Source of the DNA: Gamarada debralockiae
Taxonomy: Eukaryota > Ascomycota > Leotiomycetes > Helotiales > Hyphodiscaceae
Reading direction: 5' to 3'
Length of the DNA stretch: 64,000 nucleotides
Assembly: GCA_002803225.1 (NCBI GenBank)
Contig: NXFV01001559.1
Location: 29,913-93,912 of the forward strand
Shown here one piece after another: positions 1-13,716 of this stretch. The position numbers were made by a program, and so were the translations under genes. The notes under the pieces are model-generated. The model was not told the DNA's origin and searched no databases. It saw only the letters and a program-made list of their open reading frames with translations. Each line of letters opens with the position of its first letter. Position 1 is the stretch's first letter.

Positions 1-263
1 AAGCACTTTTGATAGATCTCATCCTTCATCACCATTCTGTCTAACCTCGACTTTGTATCGTGCACCTAATTTCAGCAACCGAGGACGAGCCCTTCTGGAC
101 CAGTACTGGTGGATCTTGTCCTACGTCAGCACCCTAACTTCGATCACTCAAATGACAGGTCTTTTCTCGATACGCATTTAATTTCCATTTTTACTTCTAG
201 GATGCTATAGCCCCTATCCCCAACCCCCGTGATGCAGTTCCCCAACGAAAATCGTGTGCAATT

Positions 264-1694
<1,431 letters not shown>

Positions 1695-2328
1695 AGTGCG
1701 GTTTGGATGGTTTTAAATGGTGATTAGTGAGTTGAAATATGACCTTGATGGATATCACAGCACTTTGTTCGGGGATTGAGGGAGAGGATATAGCTAGATA
1801 TTGGTCAGTAGAATTTTAAGGAGGGGTCTCGAGAAACTAAGAAACTTACCCCACTCGGCCCAAAGTCGGAAAGTCGGAAGCTGAGAGAGGAGCACCGAAT
1901 TGCCGTCTTTGGACGAAATATGACGGCAATTGCTTTGGGAAACTTTCTGAATTTCCTGAACCTACAAGCGTGGCAAATCAGCTATCTAGGACACGGTTTG
2001 GTATTGGAGATTTTAAGGAAAAGGTGACGACGTCATTAATATTTGGAAATCATTCTTTTGAGTGTGGTAAAAGTCGCCCTGAAGGTCGGGATTCAAGGTC
2101 CTAAAATGGAGTTTATTTGCATCTGTGGAATTGTGGGAAAGTTCCGGTGGAGGACCATGACGTCGGGGGTATCCCGAGCTTGGCTTCGCGTGCATTATAT
2201 CTTGCATACGTTTCTCTCCCACAATTATATTTCTCTTTCATGGATGCGCTTCTGAGATTTGTGAGAGTTTTTCATGCTTTAATATGTCATGAGTCGAGGC
2301 TTACCATTCAAGTCTTACAGCATTGTTT
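1695..2328. other. Intergenic, 5' of the glutathione-dependent dehydrogenase
   Basis: No convincing coding frame on either strand. It should contain the promoter of the minus-strand dehydrogenase starting at 1694. I see no recognisable repeat or RNA gene here. Confidence 0.5.
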
Positions 2329-2560
2329 GGATACAAGACATCAATCGCTCTATGCTTTGGCGTGATTGAAAATGAAGCATAGGGCGATTGAAATGGATAC
2401 TTTGGACTGCTAGTCCTGGTCGCTGTACTCGATGTGATTGAGTTCAATTGCTAAGTTAGAGTGAGCGATCAAGGCTGTCTGGATCTAGTGAGCTCTGCCG
2501 AGACTTTCAATCTTTGAAACCGGAATGAATGATTAATATATTGTATCTCACTTACTACAG
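2302..2560 (+). repeat. Intergenic copy related to the long intron class
   Basis: Positions 2329-2346 match 46522-46539, inside intron 46495-46765 of the permease, at 17 of 18 bases (GGATAC-AAGACATCAATC type block). Downstream it has AGTGAGCGATC, shared with intron 45363-45630, then GAGACTTTC and a TATATTGTATCTCA block like the end of 46495-46765. It finishes with an acceptor-like CTTACTACAG at 2551-2560. No good 5' splice donor is visible, and no coding exon could be recognised on either side. It is either a relic intron of a lost gene or a copy that landed outside genes. The left boundary is approximate. Confidence 0.5.
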
Positions 2561-4421
2561 TGATTCTTCATGATTCTTGCTGATTCTTGCTGTTCCGCGT
2601 ATTTCTCGCATCGAGTACAAAGCCTTACTACAAGCATGCAAAGAATGAACCACGTTCCCTATCCAAGTGTTTAAGTCCCGGATCCCTCTCTATATTGGAG
2701 CCTCTAATTTGCAAATCTCCCATTTCATATGAACAACCGAGCACCCCAAAGTTCCCAAGCCATTCAGTAACTGAGATTTTAAACAGTCATAGCGCTTTGG
2801 AAGATAAATCCGTTGCTGTACACAAAATTTTGTAATAACACAGCGCTGTATTCATCGCAGAGTGCATGATACTATGTTTATGATTTGTCTTAACATGGCC
2901 ATTTACATAATGAATACGTCTCCCGATAGCCCGAACGAGGGATGGTTTCTAAGAATATTTAGAAGAAATCCCTCGCAATAGAGAAAAGAGAGGCAAGCAA
3001 GATTCAGAAAAGTCAGAGGTTCTTCATGAGCTTGGAGGCCAAGGCCAGGAAAGCCAGGCACGAAAGTTGGGAAAGGGAGGCAGATGCAAGTGGTTCTCGA
3101 AGTTAGAGAAGGCGGAGGAGACTGCAGCAAGTATACCCAAGCCCGATTACCTAACTCGGTTGAGCGATTGAATGCTTTGAAGTGCATTCGTTGAAGCCAC
3201 CCAAAGTGGTCGAAGGGTCAGAGAGCAAAACCACTTCACTAACCCGCCATTTTTGCCCACCAAACATTGGGAAGAAGGGTTTGAGCAGGTGCTTGTTGAT
3301 ATGTAGTATGAACAAGCAAGTTCCGCTTTCAAAACTTTCCGATTCAACAGAGAACCCTGCCGGACGACTACTTGATCGACTGATTGAATATGAAAGTCCT
3401 GTTCTCGCAGTTGACTAAGATTCGCGCTGTCCCGGGTCGGAATTGAAAGGGCACCCCTGATACTTAAGAGTCTTCGCAAAGGAAAAAGTTGACTTGCAAC
3501 AACTGCGACTGGCAGCAACTAAAATTTTGGTAGAAAGTCGAAACAAAGACACACCGAAGTAGTACAAGCACTTTGTACGACATGAGATGTGCCATCAAGG
3601 TTTGAAGAAAGGTACTGTACATCGGAGGCGCCCCCTTCGCTATTATTTCAACGCGGGCGTATCGGGGTAAAGCGCATCGTCCAAATAAAATTAGACGAAT
3701 GCGCACACTAATCCCTCCCGGAACATCCGTCCGAAATCTGGCTTCAAAGCAATTGCAGATGGGAGGCACAATCTCTGAAAATGGGGCAGATATCGGTCAG
3801 GTTTCCGTAGCACAAGTGGATGGCTATCCAGAATTGTGGTGGGATTCAGAGAAGGCCATGATTTGAACCCTTGTTTGACAATCTTAAATGCTTAATAAGA
3901 CAGATAACAACTCCATCAGTCCTTCCTTAGCGTCTTGTCTAACAGATTCTAGGCCCCCCAGCGCCCCAAGACTAACCCTGCCTCGCGTCGACATTTCCCT
4001 TGCCATTATTTCGTTCTTACTTGCAATTGCAACTTCTTCCATTGACCACGATCGCCTCTTCTCTTTCGCCAGTTCCACGAACTGCTCCTGTAACATAACA
4101 GCCAGGTTCTTCTCTCCCGATAAACATGTCGCTTTGACCATTCCAGCGTTCCCTCGTGCGAGTGGAGCTTTTACCGACAGCGAGATCGACAGCGGCTCTG
4201 ATCTGAACTTTATTGATCAGCTCAGCATCTTCAACTCGAAGGGCCGGTTGCTGGTCGCAGATTCCGGAATCTTCGCTTGGAACTTTGGAATATGCGCCGG
4301 ATTCTTTGATCTGACCCCTTCACTACTCCGAAGGCATCTGCCAGCGGCTGGCGGTCTACGAGGAAGGAAGTCGTCAGGCTAGGGGAGGTGGCAGCACATA
4401 TGCACAATACCAGACAGCGAA
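2561..4421. other. Long intergenic region and probable 5' leader of the histidine kinase
   Basis: About 1.9 kb without a gene I can support. An open frame of 164 codons with a true ATG lies at 3888-4382 (+) and stops 39 bases before the kinase start. It resembles no family I know, so I treat it as part of a long leader, possibly an upstream ORF, rather than a gene. Shorter ORFs at 2.9-3.8 kb overlap each other on both strands and look like chance. Confidence 0.4.
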
Positions 4422-7400
4422 ATGCGGATTGGGATTCGGGAACAGTTGGGCGTGCTTGTGCTAGTAAGTAATTATCGGAGAAAACCCATTTTTTCTTCTG
4501 TCCGAATCAATGAGTTCTTCAGTTCTTCATCCGAGCGCTATTCGTATAGGAAAGACCTGTCTCGAAGTTTGTCAAACGTTACTTCGGACTCTTTAGCTGA
4601 CTCTGAACCCTTCAAAGTTTACTTCACTCGTACCTCTGGCTGTCCTCGCAATCGCAACATGGGTCAACAATCATAATTTCGTCGTCAATATCACTTCGAA
4701 TTCGCTCACTCTCACTGCGTCATTGAAAGCATCGCAGATCGCCTCCGACCTTAATCTCATCCAGTCAACATGTTCTACGATAGTCACCCGGATTCTACTT
4801 CAAGAAGCCCTGAAAGCATTTTATCTCGGAAACCTGACGTCGAACAATTGGACGGCCGCCACCAACGACGTTGAGGGAGCTCTAGAAAGTGGAGGCCAAT
4901 CTGCACTATTGCAGGTGACGGTCTTTTCTCGAAATGCAACTGGGAACCCAGGTGGTCTTTTCAATGTTACGAGCAATGCTGTTGGGATTCAACTGCCCGG
5001 TACTACTCCTAATGGAAGCGCCGTCATGCTTGGAGATCCAGGCCTTGGTTACCCAGCAATGCTGTATCCGAACATAACGTATACAACAACCTCGAGTCCG
5101 GATCCTGCTGATTCGTCAATCAATGGAACCACAGCCACTGCTTTTGCAGACTTTCCCCTGAATTCGACTTCCTTCCTCTTGCTTGGACCTTTGCAGATCA
5201 ACGATGTATGCATTTACAATACTCTTAGTCCCTGTTCTCTGGGGAAACCCTCATCTATATACGCTCTATCAATTAACTCTTCTCGCTAGTCTTACGCATT
5301 GGTCTCTCTCACCTTGCCCATAGTCGACAACCTAGATCCAGGCGTAGTGTTGGGATATATGACTGTCGTCGCTGCCGCTTCGTCGCTAATCGATGTGACC
5401 CAGTCCAGAGAAGGGTTAGGTGATACCGGTATGGTCCTTCTGGTTGGGTATGTATTTGTCGTAGGACTTTATTTCATATCCTGTCCGAAGTCTTGGTTTC
5501 TACTTCAAGCTTCTCATTCCAAACGGATGTTCTCGGAGTCAGCACTTGAAGAAAAATCCGGAACACTCGCGGCAAGCCCTTTTCCTCCTCTGTTGAGCAA
5601 TGCTAACTCTGGAATCGTTATAGGCCTAATAGGCGCGAAAATGTCTTCAAATATGCGAATAGACCTGCGACTGCGACATACCTTCCTGTTCCGAGTACCT
5701 TAGAGAATGCAACAGTCAAGTATGTATTCTCGCCTTTCAACGTGAGCGCACAGGACCGGCATTCCCAATACAACGTCAATCTCAGCAAGTACGGCACGTC
5801 GAATTTTACCGAGAAGGCCTATCCAGCTGTGCTTGCGGGCTTTGGCAATCAAAATCCAGCAGTCAACAACGCCAGCAGCATTTTAACGACACACAATGAG
5901 AACAATGTTAGTGTGGCTGTTGGGTATGCAAGACCCCAGAGCACCTTGGTGAACTGGCTTCTTATCATTGAGCTAAGCCATGACGAAGCCTGGGAACCTA
6001 TTAACCAACTCAGAACCATAGTTCTGAGTTGCGTGTTTGGAGCGGTTGGATTGATTCTGATAGTTGTCGTGCCAATTGCTCACTATAGTGTGCGGCCAAT
6101 TCGAAGATTGCGAGACGCAACTGAGAAATCCATTGCACCGCCTGGATATACGCCTAATGGAAGTATTCGCTCAGAGAGAATGAACGATTCAGGAGATGAA
6201 GTCGGTGACGAAGAAAATGCTGTTTCGACTCGGTCGAAAAGAGGAATTTTGGTCCGACTGAGAAAGTTGAGGCATACCGGCAGAAGAAAATCTAAGATCG
6301 AACAATCCGAAGACGATAGGAGGAGAGTCTTTAAGATTCCCGCAGAGGTTCCGGACCGAAAACATCTCATTAGAGATGAAATCAGCGAGCTCACAACAAC
6401 TTTCAATGCTATGTCGAGAGAATTATTACTTCAATACACAAGTCTTGAAAAGAAGGTCGCAGAAAGGACGCAGGAACTCGAGATAAGCAAAAAAGCTGCC
6501 GAAGCTGCGAATGAGAGCAAGACCCTATTCATTGCAAATATATCTCACGAACTCAAGACGCCTCTCAATGGGATCCTTGGTATGTGTGCAGTGTGTCTAG
6601 GGGAGGAGGATCTTCCAAGGATAAAGCGATCCCTACAGGTGATCTATAAGTCAGGAGATCTACTACTACATCTACTCAACGACCTCTTAACGTTCAGCAA
6701 GAACCAAATTGGGCAGCAGTTGAGCTTGGAAGAGAAAGAATTTCGTTTGGCGGATATCAAGAGTCAGATCATTACGATATTTGACAAGCAAGTTCGAGAA
6801 GGTCACATCAACTTCGCTGTGAAGTTCGTCGGAACTGATACGGGCATGGAGTCGGAAATGATTAGCGGAAAAGCGCTTCCGGCGCTGGGTCCCCAAGGAA
6901 TGGGAAGATTAAAGGACATGTGTTTATGGGGTGACCAGCACCGAATACTGCAGGTGATCATAAACCTGGTCTCGAATTCTCTGAAATTCACACCAGAAGG
7001 CGGCAAGGTTGAAGTAAGTCAATCCAGATACTAGCCGGATTCATGAGTTTTCCTCCGACCTCTACTCCGTTGAGGATATCTTTAGGAGTTGAAACTCATG
7101 AAAACCGCTTAGCTCCAATCTCTCACCTCCATTGAGCGATGGCTGACTTGAAATCTCACAGGTCCGAATCAAATGTTTGGGAGAAGCAGAATCTACTTCA
7201 GACGGTAGCCGAAACTCAATAGGATCCAAGCAATCGAAGCAAAGCTCGCAGCGAACGTCAAGAAACAGACATCGAAACGGATCCGGCTCGAATACCTCTC
7301 AGATCTCAAGGAAACCGTCGTCAAACGGGCATAAGCAACAAGGCACGGCTCTCGTGATAAATCCGATGGATCCAAAGGCAACACCCCGTGTGCAAGTGCG

Positions 7401-8771
7401 CGAGAGGTCACCTACTCCACCACCTGCAAACGCAAGAACCTTGATATTCCAATTTGAGGTGGAAGACACAGGGCCTGGCATACCCGAGCCCCTTCAAGAC
7501 CGTGTCTTTGAGCCATTCGTTCAGGGCGACCTCGGGTTGAGCAAGAAGTATGGCGGTACCGGTCTCGGACTCAGTATTTGTTCCCAATTGGCTGGCCTGA
7601 TGGGTATGTATTTCTCAGAGCACTCATTTTCCTATTCTGTGTGAGTTCGCGAGTTCTACGAACAAAACCTCCTTCAAGGACTCTATATTTAGAGTAAAGA
7701 GAATGTCTCGGAACTCATAGAACCCGTTTAGGTCTAGTCTTTCAACTGTTTTGAGCAATTACTGACTCCGAGGTTTTAATAGGTGGCGAAATCGCACTCG
7801 TTAGCACCGAGAATGTTGGCACTACGTTCACCATGCAAATACCTCTGAAACACACCCGAGATCGAGCACCGAGCACCTCTAGCTCTGATGCGTATGGATC
7901 AAGGCCGCCTAGTGAATACGATCAAACGCCGCCGGACGAGCCTAGTGCCGGAAAACCTCCAGGTGAGTTAGATCTTTGAAATGAAGTGAGCGATTGCTGA
8001 CCCTCGATCTCAGGGAAGGTATCAAGGGATGGTAGTCCGTCTGGGGTTGCAAGATCCAATAGCAATTCCATGGGATTTAAAAAGGACCCACAGCCTCGTT
8101 TGGTTGGACTCAGTCAACCCTTCTTCGCGGCAACACCAAGTGCATCAACTGTGAAGGATTCTAGTGAACAACTCGCTGCTCTCGAAAGCGTCGCTGCCCA
8201 TGACTTGAACACAAAACTTCGAGTGCTCGTAGCGGAGGACAACCTCGTAAATCAAGAAGTTGTACTTCGCATGCTTAAGCTAGAGGATATCTACGACGTT
8301 GTTGTTGCGAAGGATGGCCAGGAGGCATATGACATGGTTAAGGAGAGCATGGAAAAAGGACAATTCTTCGATTTGATTTTCATGGATATTCAGATGCCGA
8401 ACCTCGATGGTTTGCAAAGCACTCGTCTCATTAGACAAATGGGTTACTCGGCACCTATCGTGGCTTTAACGGCTTTTGCTGAAGAAAGCAACGTCAAAGA
8501 ATGCTACGATAGTGGCATGAACCACTTCCTAAGGTAAGTTATCCGCTCCTTTGATTCATAAACCGTCCGCTGACATCTCTTTAGCAAACCAATTCGGCGG
8601 CCTGCTCTCAAGCAAGTATTGAAGAAATTTGCCACAATACCAGAGGAGGAGACCGAAACATCTTCCCTAACCCGCAAAAGCTCTCCAGAAATGGACACCT
8701 CAGAAACGACTTCCCCGCCAGACCCAACATCATCGTCCCTGGTGAATGGAACTGCTTCATTGTCAGCATAA
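4422..8771 (+). CDS. Group VI (Sln1-type) transmembrane hybrid histidine kinase
   Basis: Osmosensing two-component kinase of the plasma membrane, expected to signal through a Ypd1-type phosphotransfer protein to the Ssk1-Hog1 branch (family knowledge). Eight exons (4422-4463, 4618-5205, 5290-5447, 5624-7013, 7162-7603, 7783-7962, 8014-8533, 8585-8771) sum to exactly 1168 residues. Order of parts: an N-terminal membrane segment ([12 protein letters not shown]), a large extracellular region rich in N-x-S/T sequons, a second membrane segment ([19 protein letters not shown]) followed by [13 protein letters not shown], a basic linker, a coiled coil, the H-box [15 protein letters not shown], the N-box [17 protein letters not shown], the D/F/G boxes ([24 protein letters not shown]) and a C-terminal receiver with acidic VAEDN, phospho-Asp MDIQMP and the KP loop at the last exon junction. 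All catalytic residues are present. Several introns belong to a repeated family described separately. Confidence 0.95.
4464..4617 (+). repeat. Introner-like intron copy 1 (histidine kinase intron 1)
   Basis: This 154-nt intron begins GTAAGTAATTATCGG, which matches 14 of the first 15 bases of permease intron 46012-46195. It then follows the same order of blocks, including an ATGAGTTCTTC segment like that of intron 44747-44900 and a branch-site segment AGCTGACTCTGAA. Similarity is weaker than for copies 2-4. Confidence 0.5.
7014..7161 (+). repeat. Introner-like intron copy 2 (histidine kinase)
   Basis: A 148-nt phase-0 intron. Bases 7034-7049 (GCCGGATTCATGAGTT) are identical to 44783-44798 inside an intron of the unrelated permease gene, and the similarity continues through the TGAAACT, GCTCC-ATCT-TCA and CTGACT blocks to the acceptor CACAG. 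ATGAGTTT and AAACTCAT within it form an inverted repeat that could fold. Confidence 0.7.
7604..7782 (+). repeat. Introner-like intron copy 3 (histidine kinase)
   Basis: A 179-nt intron. Its last 44 bases (7739-7782) match the last 44 bases of permease intron 44747-44900 at 38 positions. Its first about 55 bases align with permease intron 46012-46195 (GTATGTATTTCTC versus GTAAGTAATTCTC, then shared CATTT, CCTATT and GCGAGT blocks). Confidence 0.7.
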
Positions 8772-9558
8772 TAGATATCATAGGAGATTAACCCTACATC
8801 TTCCCAACCATCTTCGGTTTTCCTCAGGAAAGGGGCGCCTCGAGTACAAAATCACACCTCTTCTCACTTCGACCCTGGCGCCTCAGACGCACCTTTTTTC
8901 TCCGGAAAGATTTTAATCAGGAACGATTTTCTTTTGTCAGTCACCACAATATGTGGAGTATATATAAGGATTTGGACGTTTGAATACCAAAAGCTGCGAT
9001 CTTGCATGGATAATGGACTAATACCACATGAGCGATGTTTGATTCTATGTATATATGCATGTCGGTTGTTTGATGGATAGTTGCATTGACGGCGCGGATT
9101 GAATGGGCATGTTTGAGTAGGAGGGTACGGCACTACTACACATCTTAAGGGGTATCCAGCCTACTGTCTCGATTCTCTTCTCTTCGAAGAGAGAGCAAGA
9201 TTAGGATACCCTTGAAGAATGTGTATCTTCGGCTGGTCAAATAGAATCGTCATATCTGGACTGGTTCTGTTTGACTCAAACTTGAGCATCAACCACTTCT
9301 GGAACAATTCAAAGTGCAGTTATACTCATTCTATGCTCACATATGATTGTTGATTGTGTTTGAGTGTTTTGCAATTGGAAGCCCCTTAGTCATTCACAAT
9401 ATCGAGGATTACTGTGCAGGCTCATTTCTGAGAGGCCGATAATGACGATCTTGTGAGCTAAGCAAAAACAAGTCTAATGAACAGCGAACCTTCAACCACA
9501 ACATGTCCCTCAATTCTCATTCTACGAACTTGATGTCTCCGATATAGAAAGCGCCAGT
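8772..9558. other. Intergenic with a strong hairpin
   Basis: The 3' flank of the kinase and 5' flank of the SAC phosphatase. It has no supported gene. The only structured element is the inverted repeat at 9138-9224, listed separately. Confidence 0.5.
9138..9224. repeat. Imperfect inverted repeat, about 87 nt hairpin
   Basis: The left arm at 9138-9157 (ACACATCTTAAGGGGTATCC) pairs with the right arm at 9204-9224, with a few small bulges. The centre contains the self-complementary TCTCTTCGAAGAGA, so the whole unit could fold as one long stem. No protein-coding frame crosses it. It could be a small foldback element or a transcript-end structure. Confidence 0.6.
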
Positions 9559-12500
9559 ATGCCTGGCCTCGTGCGAAAGCTTGTTATCTTCGCGGGCCTC
9601 CATGGCGTTATCCTCCAGCCTTTGGGCGCAAAGAAGAGCCAAGCTTCGCAGATCGCGTACAAGGACAGCAGCATTGGGCCCGCACTGAAGAATGGGGTTG
9701 AGAGTGGAAGCCCTGGGAAAGGTTTCGAGGCCTTTGGGATCGTAGGTGAGTATTTATTGTGTTGAAAAGAGGCCGTGGTCTTATGATTTTCAAGGCGGCG
9801 CAACTTTTTCGAACAACTGGGAAAGTACGTGCTGACGTTGTTGACTGCAGGACTCTTGACGCTTTCAAAATCTTCCTTCCTGATATCCATTACGAGGCGC
9901 CAACAGGTCGCGCAAATACAAGGCAAGCCGGTTTATGTCATCACGGAAGTTGCTCTCACGCCTCTGCACTCGAGAGCTGAGGCCGAATCAGCGATTGCAC
10001 ATACCAAAGCATCCTTGCAGAAGAGGAAGGCCGATGGACATGCTATGGATGATAGCGATATGGAGGATGACGAAGATGAATTCTCTGCAGCTGTTAGTGA
10101 CGATGTTGAAGAAGACTACGTCGAAACACCCGAGGATGGATCAACATTGCCAACGGAACACAAAAGGACAAGCAGTGTGGCGGAGGATGTTATGGCAAAA
10201 AAGGGCAGCTATGGACGATTTGCACAAAAGTGGTTCTCTAGGAAGGGCTGGACTGCTGGGCAACGGCGAAACCTGGGAATGAGTGTATCGGAATCAGAGA
10301 CTGAATCTGGGCCAGAGGGCGAGACGTCAGGAAGCACGAGTGCGGCCACTGCGGATTCTGCACTGAAAAAGGAGCCAGTGCCATCAGGTCCCAATGTTGA
10401 TAAAGCCAAGGATAAAGATACTGCAGAGAATCTACTGCCCAAGCTTCTGCGGACGACCCAAATTCTCTTCGGATCACGAAGTTTCTTCTTCTCTTATGAT
10501 TATGACATTACCAGAAGCTTCGCAAACCGACGGACCACGAATTCAGAATTGCCGCAGCACACAGAAGTAGATCCATTATTCTTTTGGAATCGGAACCTCA
10601 TTCAGCCTTTCATTAATGCTGGACAGGCGCCCCTGGTTTTACCTTTGCTTCAAGGCTTTGTCGGCCAACTATCCTTCCAGATGGATACCGATCCTCCTCT
10701 CAGAGGTCTAGACGGGGAAGAGAAGTCGTCCATGGAAATGACGGACATGTCAGCAGGAGGCGCAATCGATGACCCAAACTCGGTCAGCGATCGAAGATGC
10801 AGTGGGGGTAGCCGCAATACCGAGAAGTCCTTCCTATTGACTCTGATCTCGCGGAGATCAGTGAAGCGTGCTGGCCTGCGGTACTTGCGGCGAGGCGTCG
10901 ATGAGGAAGGAGATACTGCCAACGGAGTAGAGACGGAGCAGATCTTATCAGATCCTGATTGGGCTCCCTTAAGCAAAGTCCATTCCTTTGTACAGCTTCG
11001 TGGCAGTATCCCCGTTTTTTTCTCTCAATCGCCTTATTCGTTCAAGCCTGTGCCTCAGATACAGCATTCTGATGAGACGAATGCTAAAGCGTTCAAGAAA
11101 CATTTTGGTAAGGCTAAACCTTTCCAGCTGTCAAGATTGCAATGCAAGATATCAATCAACTAGCTCATTTAGTGGATGAGTGATCTTGTAGTGTAACTCG
11201 TAGGCCTTTGATACGGGCCACGGTTCGCTAAGATGAAAGTCAAGGATCAAGACGAAGGACGCAATCCATCAATGATTTGGTTGATTAGTCTCTTTCGGGT
11301 CCAATGTCATAGTTCTCCAGGCTGTTTCGATAACCCTCCATGCAAGACTTGCCCCAATGCGCTTTTTTGCTGACTCCACCACAGAGAAGATATCGGATCG
11401 ATACGGGTCAATACAAGTTGTTTCGCTGGTCGAGAAACACGGCAACGAAGCGATAGTTGGTGACTACTACAAGAACAAGATGGATCAGTTGAATGAATCC
11501 GGCGGTATCAATGGCTCCCCCATTGGATTTGAGTGGTTTGACTTTCATGCGATCTGCCGCGGAATGAAATTTGAGAACGTCAGTCTACTCATGGAATCCC
11601 TTGGGAAGAAGCTGGACTCGTTTGGCGACACGGTCGAAGTCAATGGGCAGCAATTGTCAAGACAAACTGGAGTACTGAGAACTAATTGTATGGACTGTCT
11701 GGATCGGACGAACGTTGTACAGAGCGCCTGTGGCAGAAGAGCCCTGGAGTTGCAGCTGAAAGACGAAGGCATAGATATGAGTCTGCAGCAAGATCAGACT
11801 ACACAGTGGTTCAATACTCTGTGGGCTGATAATGGCGATGCGATATCAAAGCAGTACGCTTCAACAGCTGCACTGAAAGGCGATTTCACTAGGACGAGAA
11901 AACGAGATTATAAAGGGGCCTTGACAGACATGGGGCTCTCCATTTCGAGATTCTACAGCGGGTAAGTAGCATCATTTCCGTCCAGAACTCGGTGGCTAAC
12001 GTCTTCCTAAGTATTGTCAACGATTATTTCAGTCAAGCAGCCATCGATTTCCTCGTAGGAAATGTCACATCTCTAGTCTTCGAAGACTTCGAGGCTAACA
12101 TGATGAGTGGCGATCCAGCTGTCTCGATGCAGAATATGAGGCAGCAAGCCATCGACGTCAGCCAAAAGCTCGTGATTGCAGATCAGAATGAAGAATTCAT
12201 CGCTGGCTGGACTCTCCTCACGCCCCACGAACCAAATACCCTCAAGTCGATGCCCTTTGAAGAGGCTGTGTTACTCCTGACCGATTCTGCACTGTATGCA
12301 ACACGGTTCGATTGGAACATCGAGAAAGTGATTTCGTTCGAAAGAGTGGACTTGCAGCACATTGTCAGTATCAAGTACGGTACATATATCACCTCGACTT
12401 TGTCTGCCTCCCAAACAGACGAGCAGAGAAATGTTGGATTTGTCATTACCTCTGTTCCAGGGACGAACGACATCACGCGGGTTAACACGAGGTCTCTTTC

Positions 12501-12882
12501 TTCGCAAGTACAGCCACCACGTGATGAGGGGGACCTCCTAGGAGGTACTTCGATCATATCATCACCGTCTGCCAAAGGCTTGACAGGATTGATTGCACGT
12601 CCAACTGCGCCACCGAAGCGAATCCTCGCGTGGAAGGCGTTACCCTCAAGATCTGCGGTTTCGGATGGGAATGATTGTCCCCGGTTGAGCGAGATTGAGG
12701 CTACAAAGTCGATTTGTTTGGAGATAGAGCGTATGGTGCTTCTCGGGAAGGTGGTGGAGTCTGGCGCAGAGAAGCCGAGCATTGTAGAAACTGGGGACAT
12801 CATCAGCTTGTCCGAAGCGAGGAAGAGTACTGGTCTGCTGGAGCAACTGGGATATGGTTTGAAGAAGATGATTTGGGCGTAA
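9559..12882 (+). CDS. SAC-domain phosphoinositide phosphatase with Sac2-type C-terminal domain
   Basis: Predicted phosphoinositide phosphatase of endomembranes. Four exons (9559-9745, 9851-11107, 11385-11961, 12012-12882) sum to 963 residues. The N-terminal SAC fold starts at MPGLVRKLVIFAG, is interrupted by an acidic, low-complexity insert around residues 140-270, and resumes at the YDITRSF segment. The catalytic C-x5-R-T loop is intact as CMDCLDRTN. After it comes a domain like the hSac2 homology region (from about FLVGNVTSLVFEDFEANMM to the segment around ISFERVDLQHIVSIKYG), which points to an INPP5F/Sac2-like enzyme rather than the ER protein Sac1; no C-terminal membrane anchor is evident. 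Intron 11108-11384 is unusually long and shares blocks with the long intron class of this window. Substrate preference cannot be read from the sequence. Confidence 0.88.
11108..11384 (+). repeat. Long repeated-class intron (SAC phosphatase)
   Basis: A 277-nt intron. Positions 11136-11158 match 46518-46540 of permease intron 46495-46765 at 18 of 23 bases. GATTAGTCTCTT at 11283-11294 is identical to 46698-46709 of that same intron. Block order is conserved, although spacing to the acceptor differs. Confidence 0.5.
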
Positions 12883-13716
12883 ATGCGCATACTGGACTGC
12901 ATAAGCATATAGATGTGAGTAATTAGACTTGTTTAATGTTAATGAAGCTCAATGATGCCTTCGAAATGATCAAGTGGCGTTGTAGGAATACTATGAAAAG
13001 TGTGGAGTCTTCCGTGCGCACGTATCCTTTATATGGGCATTGTCGCATCTCGCGGTCGTGGGAAACTGGAGCAATCAAGGGGTTCATTCATTCACCAACG
13101 AATGCATGGAGGACGACGAATTGGAGCCCCTCTAAATTGGGATATTAATGTATCACATACGACGGATAGATAAGCATATCTTCCCTGAGACACGTCAATC
13201 GTCGAGAGAACTTCAGCGACTGAATTTCGAGACGTGGAAGGATGTCACTATGGGAGAAATACATGACAGTGCGGCACGAGCATCAGGAAGATGGCCTGTG
13301 GAAGCACAAGCGGGTATAGACGACGTGCGCACATCAAATCATTCATCGGACATTACGAGAAAGTCTTCTATGATCACTAACGCTCTCACACCTTGCCATA
13401 ATCCTCAACTCTTTGGCACATCACAATGCGGCGTCGTGCCAGGTCTAGGAAGAAAACGTTGGAAAAATGATGGACATACGAGGCCCTTTTTTGCTGATGT
13501 AATCCCATTAGATTTCTTTGCGCGGGGTAAAGATACCTCCGAGAATAGATCTTTACGGCTGGGGCTTTCCTTCTAGCAACTGTCGAGGAAAGTCCTTTGA
13601 AGTGCTAAGGCGATTGCCTCCGTAAGTGTACATCAGTATATCGCCACCCCTTGAATTTATTCGTCCAGCAGAAGCGAAGCATTAACTAGTCCCCTTTATT
13701 TAGCGTCTCAGCCGCG
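12883..13716. other. Intergenic
   Basis: Contains a 142-codon frame at 13148-13576 (+) with a real ATG but no recognisable domain. Its composition does not separate it from chance, so it is not called as a gene. Confidence 0.4.

Noticed and set aside
2587..3769. Several 80-120-codon frames on both strands
   Set aside because: They overlap one another on opposite strands, and none resembles a known protein or has consistent splice signals.
13148..13576. A 142-codon ATG-started frame as a gene
   Set aside because: No domain, no biased composition, no introns or neighbours to support it; it could be chance in a spacer.
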